Positions 1 to 5,376 of a stretch of DNA of 5,376 nucleotides are shown piece after piece. Below the pieces are notes generated by a model. The model saw only the letters and a program-made list of their open reading frames with translations, ran no database searches and was not told the origin of the DNA. Made by a program: the position numbers and the translations under genes. Position 1 is the first letter of the stretch. Every line of letters starts with the position of its first letter. Origin of the DNA: Candidatus Dormiibacterota bacterium (GTDB lineage Bacteria; Chloroflexota; Dormibacteria; Dormibacterales; Dormibacteraceae); NCBI GenBank assembly GCA_003151665.1, contig PLYD01000233.1, forward strand, positions 1-5,376, in the 5' to 3' direction.

Positions 1-903
1 GCGCTGTATGACTGGGACCACTACTTCCAGGACGTGCATCTCCCCACCGTCGTTCGCATGTCCCGCGCCGAGACCGTGGTGCGGAAGGGCAAGCAACCCA
101 CGGGCAGCACCGCCGTCAAGCCCGAGAGTAGTTCTGTGCGCTCAGCCATCGAGAGGCGCACCGGTCGCGCGGATGTGCTCGCAGTATTCGACGTGGACGG
201 CACGCTGGTCGAGACGAACATCGTCGAATACTTCCTGTGGATGCGGCTTCGCGCGCAGCCGTTGGAGGACTGGCCCTCGTTCATGGCGCAGATGCTCCGC
301 GAGGCGCCGCGATGGCTTTATCTGGAGCGCCGGTCCAGGGCCGACTTCCAGCGCACGTTCTACCGCGAGTACAAGGGCCTCGATTACGAGGTGATGAAGG
401 GACTCGGGCGAGAGGCCCTCGATGCGGTCACGTTGCGCCGCATCTATCCCGAAGGAATGCGCCGCATTCGCGAGCACAAGCGGGCAGGGCACCGCGTCCT
501 GCTCCTGACAGGAGCGCTCGACGTCGTCGTGCAGCCGCTGGCCGACCTGCTCGAGGTCGAGGTCGACTGCGCGCACCTGCTTATCGATGCTGACGGCCGC
601 CTCACGGGGGACCTCCAGTCGCCGCCGCCCGCTGGCGAGGCGCGTGGCACGCTTCTCGAGGAGTACGCGACGCGCAACGGAATCGTGCTGGCCGAGAGCT
701 TTGCGTACGCGGACTCGTTGTCGGACCTAGGCATGCTCGAGCTCGTGGGCACACCGGTGGCGGTGAACCCTGACGCGCGCCTCTCACAGGTCGCGGGTCA
801 GCGTGGCTGGCGCATCGAGCGCTGGCGGATGGCGCCGGGAAACTGGCGCCTCCCGATGCCAGACCCGCGTTCCCCGGAGTACAGGGAGGCGGTTAGACGG
901 TGA
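1..903 (+). CDS. FAR-like reductase C-terminus fused to HAD-IB phosphatase (5'-partial)
   Basis: The reading frame is open from the first base, so the gene starts upstream; 300 residues are visible. Residues 4-19 (DWDHYFQDVHLPTVVR) resemble the conserved DWEDYF..H.PGVVKY segment near the C-terminus of fatty acyl-CoA reductases, which reduce acyl thioesters to alcohols with NADPH. This suggests an N-terminal reductase domain outside the window. A linker (about 22-57) leads into a complete haloacid-dehalogenase domain of subfamily IB (SerB-like). Motif I is FDVDGTL with nucleophile D64 and acid/base D66; motif II is LLLTGA with T170; motif IV is ADSLSD with D238 and D242, followed by GTPVAVNPD. 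The motif III lysine position (GEGK in SerB) reads GEAR, with R215. The HAD part should be a cytoplasmic phosphomonoesterase, substrate unknown. GTG at 34 or ATG at 58 could start a shorter HAD-only protein, but the in-frame FAR signature argues for a fusion. The HAD call is firm; the FAR call rests on about 16 residues. Confidence 0.85.
   Translation, partial: ALYDWDHYFQDVHLPTVVRMSRAETVVRKGKQPTGSTAVKPESSSVRSAIERRTGRADVLAVFDVDGTLVETNIVEYFLWMRLRAQPLEDWPSFMAQMLREAPRWLYLERRSRADFQRTFYREYKGLDYEVMKGLGREALDAVTLRRIYPEGMRRIREHKRAGHRVLLLTGALDVVVQPLADLLEVEVDCAHLLIDADGRLTGDLQSPPPAGEARGTLLEEYATRNGIVLAESFAYADSLSDLGMLELVGTPVAVNPDARLSQVAGQRGWRIERWRMAPGNWRLPMPDPRSPEYREAVRR
883..889 (+). promoter_or_regulatory. 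Possible ribosome binding site for the dehydrogenase gene
   Basis: AGGGAGG is a strong Shine-Dalgarno match within the end of the phosphatase gene. It sits 15 nt before GTG 905, longer than optimal, so initiation at 905 may also depend on coupling to the stop at 901-903. No better in-frame start lies closer. Confidence 0.4.
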
Positions 904-904
904 G

Positions 905-2086
905 GTGTTAGCACTGCAGTACGTCCGCTCGATTCCCGCGTTCGCCATCGTGAAGGCGTCCGGTGGACGGCCCGACGTCGCCACCAGCGCGCTCTCAATG
1001 CTCAAGCTGGGCGACGTCCCCGAGCCGGAGCTTCCCGCGGGCAATTGGGTGCGCGTGCTGCCGATCTTGAGCGGCATCTGCGGCTCCGACCTCGCCGCGA
1101 TCGGAGGGCACGCCTCGCTCTACCTGGACCCACTCACGAGCTATCCCTTCGTTCCCGGGCACGAGGTGGTGGGCACCCTTGACGACGGCAGCCGTGTCGT
1201 CATCGAACCTGCGCTCGGCTGCAAGGTCAGGGGCATCGAGCCGCCATGCCCGCGTTGCGCCGAGGGCCGGCCCGGCCTTTGCTACAACGTGACGGAGGGC
1301 CCGATCGAAGTCGGCCTCCAGACCGGATATTGCGCGGACACCGGTGGGGGATGGGGGGAGATGCTGGTCGCGCACCCGAGCCAGCTGCATCCGGTCGGTG
1401 ATGCGCTGAGCGACGAGGCCGCTGTGCTGATCGAGCCGTTTGCCTGCTGCATCCATGCGGCGTTGCGCGGTGGCGCCACCAAGGACGACTACGTGGTGGT
1501 GCAGGGGGCGGGCACGATCGGGTTGCTGACTGTCGCTGCGGTCAGGCTCTTCACGCCGCCCAAGCGGCTGGTCGCCGTGGCCAAGCACCCGACGCAGCGC
1601 GATCTCGCGCGAAAGCTCGGCGCCGACCAGGTCATCTCGCCCGCTGACGTGTTCCAGCGCGTGCGCTTCGGGACCGCGGCGAGGCGCCTGGACGGAATGG
1701 ACCGCCCATTGCTGCTGGGCGGCGCTGACGTGACCTTCGACTGTGTGGGCAGCACCGAGAGCCTCAACGATGCGGTGCGCTTCACGCGAGGCGGCGGCAA
1801 GGTAATCGCCGTCGGTATGCCCGGCGAGGAGAAGGTGGATTGGGCGCCGATCTGGCAGCGTGAGCTGACAGTGATGGGCGCGTACGCATACGGCTCGGAG
1901 CCCACCCACAAGGGCAGGCGGACGTTTGAGCTGGCCCTGGAAGCGGCGCCCGAGCTCCACCTCGAGAAGCTGACAGGGCCGCTGTTCGGGCTCGGCGAAT
2001 ATCGCGACGCCATCGCGTATGCGATGAGCGCGGGCAGGCTCGGCGCCGTGAAGGTCGCTTTCGATCTGCGAGGATTGAGAGCCTGA
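905..2086 (+). CDS. Zinc-dependent medium-chain alcohol/polyol dehydrogenase
   Basis: A 393-residue MDR-superfamily dehydrogenase, a normal length, predicted to oxidise or reduce a secondary alcohol or polyol with NAD(P)(H) in the cytoplasm. Numbered from GTG 905, the catalytic zinc site shows C59 in GICGSD, H86-E87 in PGHE, and E177 in LIEPFAC. A structural-zinc lobe is complete with C106, C115, C118 and C126, though the first cysteine lies 8 residues before the second instead of the usual 2. The Rossmann nucleotide loop is GAGTIG (201-206), and the FDCVG segment (278-282) is typical of the fold. The frame also opens upstream to GTG 803, but that part overlaps the phosphatase gene and is not dehydrogenase-like. 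MLALQYVRSIP from GTG 905 has the usual beta-strand start of the family. The start lies 1 nt after the upstream stop, and the stop overlaps the next ATG. It resembles the threonine/sorbitol/glucose dehydrogenase-like branch; the substrate cannot be read from sequence. Confidence 0.92.
   Translation: MLALQYVRSIPAFAIVKASGGRPDVATSALSMLKLGDVPEPELPAGNWVRVLPILSGICGSDLAAIGGHASLYLDPLTSYPFVPGHEVVGTLDDGSRVVIEPALGCKVRGIEPPCPRCAEGRPGLCYNVTEGPIEVGLQTGYCADTGGGWGEMLVAHPSQLHPVGDALSDEAAVLIEPFACCIHAALRGGATKDDYVVVQGAGTIGLLTVAAVRLFTPPKRLVAVAKHPTQRDLARKLGADQVISPADVFQRVRFGTAARRLDGMDRPLLLGGADVTFDCVGSTESLNDAVRFTRGGGKVIAVGMPGEEKVDWAPIWQRELTVMGAYAYGSEPTHKGRRTFELALEAAPELHLEKLTGPLFGLGEYRDAIAYAMSAGRLGAVKVAFDLRGLRA
2070..2074 (+). 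promoter_or_regulatory. Ribosome binding site for the LarA-like gene
   Basis: GAGGA lies 11 nt before ATG 2086, inside the end of the dehydrogenase gene. With the TGATG stop/start overlap it supports initiation at 2086 and translational coupling. Confidence 0.5.
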
Positions 2087-3663
2087 TGCCCCGTCCTGGT
2101 GCCGTCATCGAGGTCGATCGCAACACCCCGCCTGTGCTCTTTCATTTCGGCGAGGGCGTGAGGCTGGAGAAGCTTCCGCTCGGAGCTCGCATCGTTTATC
2201 CGCCCGACCCGCTCGATCCGATAGCCCACCCCGAGCGCGCCATCAAGCGCGCGCTGGCGAAGCCGCTGGAGGACGACCCTCTCAAATCGCTACTGCGTCG
2301 CGGCATGAAGCTGACCATCGCGTTCGACGACCTCTCGCTGCCGCTGCCGCCGATGTCGGCGCCTGACGTGCGCCAGCTCGTGATGGAGGAGGTCATCGAC
2401 ATGGCCGCGGAGGCCGGGGTCGAGGACATCCACCTGATTGCAGCGCTCGGACTGCACCGGCGCATGACCGCCGATGAGATCCGCCATATCGTCGGGGACC
2501 GCATCTTCAGCACGTTCTGGCCGGATCGCCTTTACCAGCACGACGGCGAGGATCCCGAGGCCAACGTGTACATCGGCAAGACGTCGGCAGGGGAGGACGT
2601 GACTCTGCACAGGCGCGCTGCCGAGTCGGACCTCGTCATCTACGTGAACCTCACGCTGGTGCCCATGGACGGCGGTCATAAGTCGATGTCGACCGGCCTC
2701 GCCACCTACCGCGGGATCCGCGAACACCACAACGTCAAGACGCTGATGAGCTCGCTTTCCTACATGAACCCTCCGGACTCTGCCCTTCATCACTCATGCA
2801 TCAGGCAGGGCCAGCTGATCGAGGACACGGTCCGCGTGTTTCACATCGAGACCACCGTCAACAACCACGCGTTTCCATCGATCGCCAACTTCATGCAGAA
2901 GCGCGAAACCGATTGGACGGCGCAAGACCAGGCCATGTTCCTCGGCATGAAGCAGTTCACCGACATCGCTCCGCCCGCCTTCAAGCGCAGCGTCTTTCAC
3001 GCGATGCGTGCTCCGTATGGGCTGACCGGCGTGCATGCGGGCCAGGTCGACGCGGTGCATGAGAAGACGCTGGAAGCTGTGCGAAATCAGATCAGTGTTC
3101 GCGTCGAAGGCCAGACGGACATCGTCACGATCGGCGTGCCTTACCTCGGACCCTACAACGTGAACGCCCCCATGAACCCGGTGCTGGTCGTGTGCATGGG
3201 GCTGGGGTATCTATTCAACTTCTACAAGAACAAGCCGGTGTTGAGGAAGGGTGGCGTGGCGATCCTCACCCATCCATGTCGGTATGAGTTCGACGCCGTC
3301 CAGCACCCCAGCTACATCGATTTCTACGACGAGGTGCTCGCCGACACCACCGACCCGCAGGAGATCGAGACCAAGTACGAGCTGCGATTCGCTGAGGACC
3401 CGTGGTTCCGGCAGCTGTACCGGAAGTCTCACGCGTACCACGGGGCGCATCCGTTCTACGCGTGGTACTGGGCGGCTCACGCGATGGATCACGCGGGCGA
3501 CATCATCATCGTCGGGGGCGATCGCGACGTCGTGCACCGGCTTGGTTTCAAATGCGCGACCACGCTCGAGGATGCCTTTGAGATGGCGGAGCAAACAGTG
3601 GGCCGCTATCCAAGCGTGACCCACCTACGCATGCCGCCGATCCTGCTAGCCGACGTCGAATGA
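2086..3663 (+). CDS. LarA-like (DUF2088) nickel-pincer racemase/epimerase family protein
   Basis: A 525-residue protein of the lactate racemase LarA family, about 100 residues longer than L. plantarum LarA. LarA enzymes racemise or epimerise 2-hydroxyacids by hydride transfer to a nickel-pincer nucleotide bound covalently to a lysine. FDDLSLPLPP (80-89) corresponds to the DxTRPxP loop: D82 is kept but LarA Arg75 reads L85. ALGLH (120-124) supplies H124, equivalent to catalytic His108. GGHKS (196-200) gives K199, which fits cofactor-anchoring Lys184, and exactly 16 residues on, as in LarA (184 to 200), lies H215, fitting the nickel ligand His200. The catalytic His174, expected 10 residues before the lysine, is L189. 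A C-terminal domain follows with TDIVTIGVP (344-352). The start ATG overlaps the preceding TGA, so translation is probably coupled. No larB, larC or larE cofactor genes are in the window. Substrate is unknown; lactate racemization is not implied. Family placement is good, active-site assignment is alignment by eye. Confidence 0.85.
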   Translation: MPRPGAVIEVDRNTPPVLFHFGEGVRLEKLPLGARIVYPPDPLDPIAHPERAIKRALAKPLEDDPLKSLLRRGMKLTIAFDDLSLPLPPMSAPDVRQLVMEEVIDMAAEAGVEDIHLIAALGLHRRMTADEIRHIVGDRIFSTFWPDRLYQHDGEDPEANVYIGKTSAGEDVTLHRRAAESDLVIYVNLTLVPMDGGHKSMSTGLATYRGIREHHNVKTLMSSLSYMNPPDSALHHSCIRQGQLIEDTVRVFHIETTVNNHAFPSIANFMQKRETDWTAQDQAMFLGMKQFTDIAPPAFKRSVFHAMRAPYGLTGVHAGQVDAVHEKTLEAVRNQISVRVEGQTDIVTIGVPYLGPYNVNAPMNPVLVVCMGLGYLFNFYKNKPVLRKGGVAILTHPCRYEFDAVQHPSYIDFYDEVLADTTDPQEIETKYELRFAEDPWFRQLYRKSHAYHGAHPFYAWYWAAHAMDHAGDIIIVGGDRDVVHRLGFKCATTLEDAFEMAEQTVGRYPSVTHLRMPPILLADVE

Positions 3664-3700
3664 GAAACCCGCCCGCCCCTGGGAGACTGGTATCTAGCCA

Positions 3701-4747
3701 ATGACCTGGTATTCGGGCGATGGCTTCTCGCGGCTCACGGGTGCCGTTGGGGATGCGGTTCGGGATGTGCGCCGGGTTCGACGGGGTTGGCATTGGGATT
3801 CGCCTCGCCCGCGCACCTGGCCCGAGCAGGGCTCGGTGGTGCCGGCGCGCGCGAGCGACCTCAGCTGGGCCCGGCAGGAACCCGTCCGGACCATCCGCTT
3901 CCTCATCCAGCGTGGCCTGCTGCTGCCGTTCACCGAGGCGATGGCGCACCCGAAGGTCGAGGGACGCGAGTGGGTGCGGGACCTTGAACGTCCTGTGATC
4001 TTCGCAGCCAACCACTCGAGCCACGCCGACACCTCGCTGATCCTTTACGCGCTCGGCGACCGCGCCCGTGACCGGACGGTGGTGGCCGCAGCCGCCGACT
4101 ACTGGTTCAAGCGGCCGCTGCTCGGCAACATCGTGAGTCTGTTTCTGAACACGTTCCCGTTCTCGCGGACGGGGGGCGCGCAGGCCCAGCTGCACAGCTC
4201 CAGCCAACTACTGAAGTCGGGCTGGAACCTGGTGCTGTTTCCCGAGGGGAGTCGCTCGCCCGACGGGCGCATCCACGAGTTCAAGGCGGGTGTCGGCCAT
4301 CTGGCGAACGAGACGGGGACGCCAGTCGTGCCGCTGCACATCCGCGGGGCGTACCAGATCATGCCGAAGGGTCAGTCGCTGCCGCTGCCTGGCCCAGTGC
4401 GCGTACGCATCGGCAAACCAATGTCGCCCCAGCCCGACGAGGGCTCCCGACAGTTCACCGCCAGGGTGGAGAAGGCGGTGAGAACGCTCGCGCTCGAGCC
4501 CGCCCAACCTGAGATCCAGGGTTCGTGGATCGAGCGGTGGCGTTTGATGGAGCCCAGAGAGCTTCCATATGAGGAGAGCACAGAGCCCGTCCAGGCTTCC
4601 GAGACAACCGCTCCGCCGGTCAAGGCCGGCCGAAAAGAGCGCCCCCTTTCTACTGCCCGGGCGTTGCCGGCTCCACCCGAAAAACCGGATGATCGGGCGC
4701 GATCCGCATCAGCTCCGCCTCGGGCGAGTCGGCCGAAACACCCCTGA
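3701..4747 (+). CDS. PlsC-type lysophospholipid (1-acylglycerol-3-phosphate) acyltransferase
   Basis: A 348-residue acyltransferase of the PlsC/AGPAT family, which transfers an acyl chain from acyl-CoA or acyl-ACP to a lysophospholipid or related alcohol at the inner membrane face. Motif I is NHSSHAD with N104, H105 and D110 (NHxxxxD); motif II is around FPFSRTGG (152-159); motif III is FPEGSR (180-185); motif IV is VVPLHIRG (209-216). All key residues are present. Residues 64-80 form an amphipathic or partly hydrophobic stretch that may contact the membrane. The N-terminal 60 residues precede the domain. The tail after about residue 285 is rich in P, A, S, E, R and K and looks disordered. 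Its last 32 residues are encoded antisense to the 3' end of the minus-strand gene. A GGGAG lies 15 nt before ATG 3701, a weak ribosome site, so the start is less sure than the domain. The 37-nt spacing to the LarA-like gene favours the same operon. Confidence 0.92.
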   Translation: MTWYSGDGFSRLTGAVGDAVRDVRRVRRGWHWDSPRPRTWPEQGSVVPARASDLSWARQEPVRTIRFLIQRGLLLPFTEAMAHPKVEGREWVRDLERPVIFAANHSSHADTSLILYALGDRARDRTVVAAAADYWFKRPLLGNIVSLFLNTFPFSRTGGAQAQLHSSSQLLKSGWNLVLFPEGSRSPDGRIHEFKAGVGHLANETGTPVVPLHIRGAYQIMPKGQSLPLPGPVRVRIGKPMSPQPDEGSRQFTARVEKAVRTLALEPAQPEIQGSWIERWRLMEPRELPYEESTEPVQASETTAPPVKAGRKERPLSTARALPAPPEKPDDRARSASAPPRASRPKHP

Positions 4748-5105
4748 AAAAGACGCCCACCTCGGCCTTCCAGCGCTTGAGGTAAGCCTTCAGGATCGGG
4801 ATCTTCTCGTCGTCGCGGAGCTCCACGGCACGGAACGGCTGGGCCTTGCTGCCGAGGAGCAGCTCGCCGGTTCCCGACACGCGGATGTTGCGGACCCACT
4901 GGGTCTGTCCGCGCGGAGACACCAGGTACGGCTTGTCCTCATAGGTGAGGAGGTTCACCGGCGTGCTCCGCCACTCGCCTGACGAGCGGCCTTTTACGCG
5001 CAAGATGCGAGAGCCCCAGACGCTGATCCCGGCCCGTGTCAGGACGGCGACCGCAGCGTTGAAGACGTTCTTGGTGAACCAACCGGGCCGGCGGTAGTAA
5101 GCCAT
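4650..5105 (-). CDS. Deazaflavin (F420)-dependent nitroreductase family oxidoreductase
   Basis: A 151-residue protein, the usual size for the Ddn/FDOR-A family of small split-barrel enzymes that use reduced coenzyme F420 to reduce quinones, nitroimidazoles or other electrophiles. Family hallmarks are visible: RSTPVNLLTYEDKPYLVSPR (residues 46-65), then the TQWVRNIR core (67-74), a mid-chain VELRDDEK segment, and the terminal HPVFRVEP. The start is firm because an in-frame TGA lies three codons upstream of this ATG. No clear Shine-Dalgarno precedes it; a TATCGT -10-like hexamer is close by, suggesting a leaderless message. The gene converges on the acyltransferase gene, sharing 98 bp, and diverges from infA. 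Its natural substrate cannot be inferred. Its presence implies that the host makes F420. It is transcribed opposite to the lipid-type operon, so a shared pathway is not implied. Confidence 0.92.
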   Translation of the reverse strand: MAYYRRPGWFTKNVFNAAVAVLTRAGISVWGSRILRVKGRSSGEWRSTPVNLLTYEDKPYLVSPRGQTQWVRNIRVSGTGELLLGSKAQPFRAVELRDDEKIPILKAYLKRWKAEVGVFFRGVSADSPEAELMRIAPDHPVFRVEPATPGQ

Positions 5106-5113
5106 GGCACTTC

Positions 5114-5119
5114 ACGATA
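5114..5119 (-). promoter_or_regulatory. Putative -10 element of the F420-dependent oxidoreductase gene
   Basis: Read on the minus strand the hexamer is TATCGT (TANNNT type), with TTGGAG 18 nt upstream (5138-5143) as a weak -35. Its last base is 8 nt from the ATG, so transcription would start at or next to the start codon, giving a leaderless mRNA. This is by eye and not proven. Confidence 0.35.
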
Positions 5120-5144
5120 CGCATCGCCCTCGGCGCGCTCCAAG

Positions 5145-5150
5145 TAAACT
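5145..5150 (+). promoter_or_regulatory. Putative -10 element of infA
   Basis: TAAACT (TANNNT type) ends 8 nt before TTG 5159, the mirror image of the arrangement on the other side of the spacer. No convincing -35 is visible 16-18 nt upstream. The spacing would give a leaderless infA message, though TTG is a poor leaderless start, which lowers confidence. Confidence 0.25.
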
Positions 5151-5158
5151 TCTCGGTC

Positions 5159-5376
5159 TTGGGGAAATCGAAAGGTCCACGTCGAGGTCCGCGAACGCCG
5201 AAAGCGCGCAAGGTCGATCGCGACGATGGAGACCAGAAAGAAGCAGCGGTCGTGATGGACGCGGTCGTCGCGCAGGCGTTGCCCAACGCGATGTTCGAGG
5301 TCGAGCTCGAGAACGGCCACAAGCTCATCGCCTACGCAGCGGGCCGCATGCGCCGCTACTTCATCCGCATCACGCC
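5159..5376 (+). CDS. infA: Translation initiation factor IF-1 (3'-partial) with basic N-terminal extension
   Basis: Translation in this frame gives KEAAVVMDAVVAQALPNAMF, then EVELENGHKLIAYAAGRMRR and YFIRIT. This lines up without gaps on bacterial IF-1 ([20 protein letters not shown], then RVELENGH.....ISGKMRK.YIRI). IF-1 is the small OB-fold factor that binds the 30S A site during initiation. About the last 25 residues lie beyond the right edge. The start is unusual: IF-1 normally begins two residues before the KE pair, but no start codon is there. The only in-frame options are TTG 5159, which adds an extension of about 26 residues rich in K and R (8 of residues 2-18), and GTG 5252 or ATG 5255, which would cut away part of the first beta strand. 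I chose TTG 5159, though a frameshift or sequencing error cannot be excluded. No Shine-Dalgarno precedes TTG. No ribosomal protein genes lie on the visible side, so this may be a standalone or second infA copy. Confidence 0.82.
   Translation, partial: MGKSKGPRRGPRTPKARKVDRDDGDQKEAAVVMDAVVAQALPNAMFEVELENGHKLIAYAAGRMRRYFIRIT

Noticed and set aside
803..904. Upstream extension of the dehydrogenase frame to GTG 803.
   Set aside because: It overlaps the conserved end of the phosphatase gene, and its translation is arginine/glycine-rich without family resemblance. GTG 905 gives a normal MDR N-terminus.
995..1960. Long minus-strand open frame opposite the dehydrogenase gene.
   Set aside because: It mirrors a strongly supported gene; its translation is H/R-rich with no recognisable domain, typical of the antisense of GC-rich coding DNA.
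3664..3700. Possible terminator or promoter in the gap between the LarA-like and acyltransferase genes.
   Set aside because: No stable hairpin with a T-run, and TATCTA near the start is not a clean -10. The short gap fits an operon better.
5226..5255. A nine-codon frame METRKKQRS whose TGA overlaps ATG 5255 (TGATG), looking like a leader peptide coupled to infA.
   Set aside because: Starting IF-1 at 5255 would remove half of its first beta strand, whereas the infA frame upstream of 5255 still aligns with IF-1. The overlap is more likely chance, though a frameshift joining the two frames is not excluded.
4939..5328. Minus-strand open frames of 93 and 129 codons covering the infA start and divergent spacer.
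   Set aside because: They overlap both the oxidoreductase and infA, which have clear family matches, and show no domain of their own.

Overview
The window looks like bacterial chromosome from a GC-rich lineage. Every gene is dense, GC at third positions is high, and one gene encodes a member of the F420-dependent (deazaflavin) nitroreductase family. F420 enzymes, a standalone infA and TANNNT-type leaderless promoters together suggest Actinomycetota or a neighbouring soil phylum such as Chloroflexota or Dormibacterota. No rRNA or complete universal marker is present, so the placement is tentative. I see no mobile element, CRISPR array, tRNA or rRNA.

Positions 1-4747 (+ strand) hold a tightly packed four-gene run. 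(1) The 3' end of a gene whose first codons match the C-terminal end of a fatty acyl-CoA reductase (FAR/NAD_binding_4 type) and continue in frame into a complete HAD-IB phosphatase. (2) A zinc-dependent medium-chain dehydrogenase (MDR), separated by 1 nt. (3) A long, divergent LarA/DUF2088 (nickel-pincer racemase family) protein whose ATG overlaps the previous stop (TGATG). (4) After 37 nt, a PlsC-type 1-acyl-glycerol-3-phosphate acyltransferase. Spacing and overlap argue for one operon.

Positions 4650-5376 hold a different unit. A Ddn-like F420H2-dependent oxidoreductase gene lies on the minus strand and overlaps the acyltransferase gene tail-to-tail by 98 bp. It diverges from a partial infA (translation initiation factor IF-1) that runs off the right edge. 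The 53-bp gap between these two genes carries back-to-back -10-like hexamers, each ending 8 nt before a start codon, which would suit leaderless transcripts in both directions.

Working model (inference): the operon makes or modifies a membrane lipid. The FAR part reduces an acyl thioester to an alcohol, the HAD part removes a phosphate, the MDR and LarA-like enzymes act on a hydroxylated or polyol intermediate, and PlsC adds an acyl chain. Reductase, phosphatase and PlsC activities together recall the bacterial alkyl-ether-lipid (Elb) system of myxobacteria. The LarA-like member is the least explained part. It keeps the cofactor-anchoring lysine and a nickel-ligand histidine but lacks one catalytic histidine and the substrate-binding arginine of lactate racemase.
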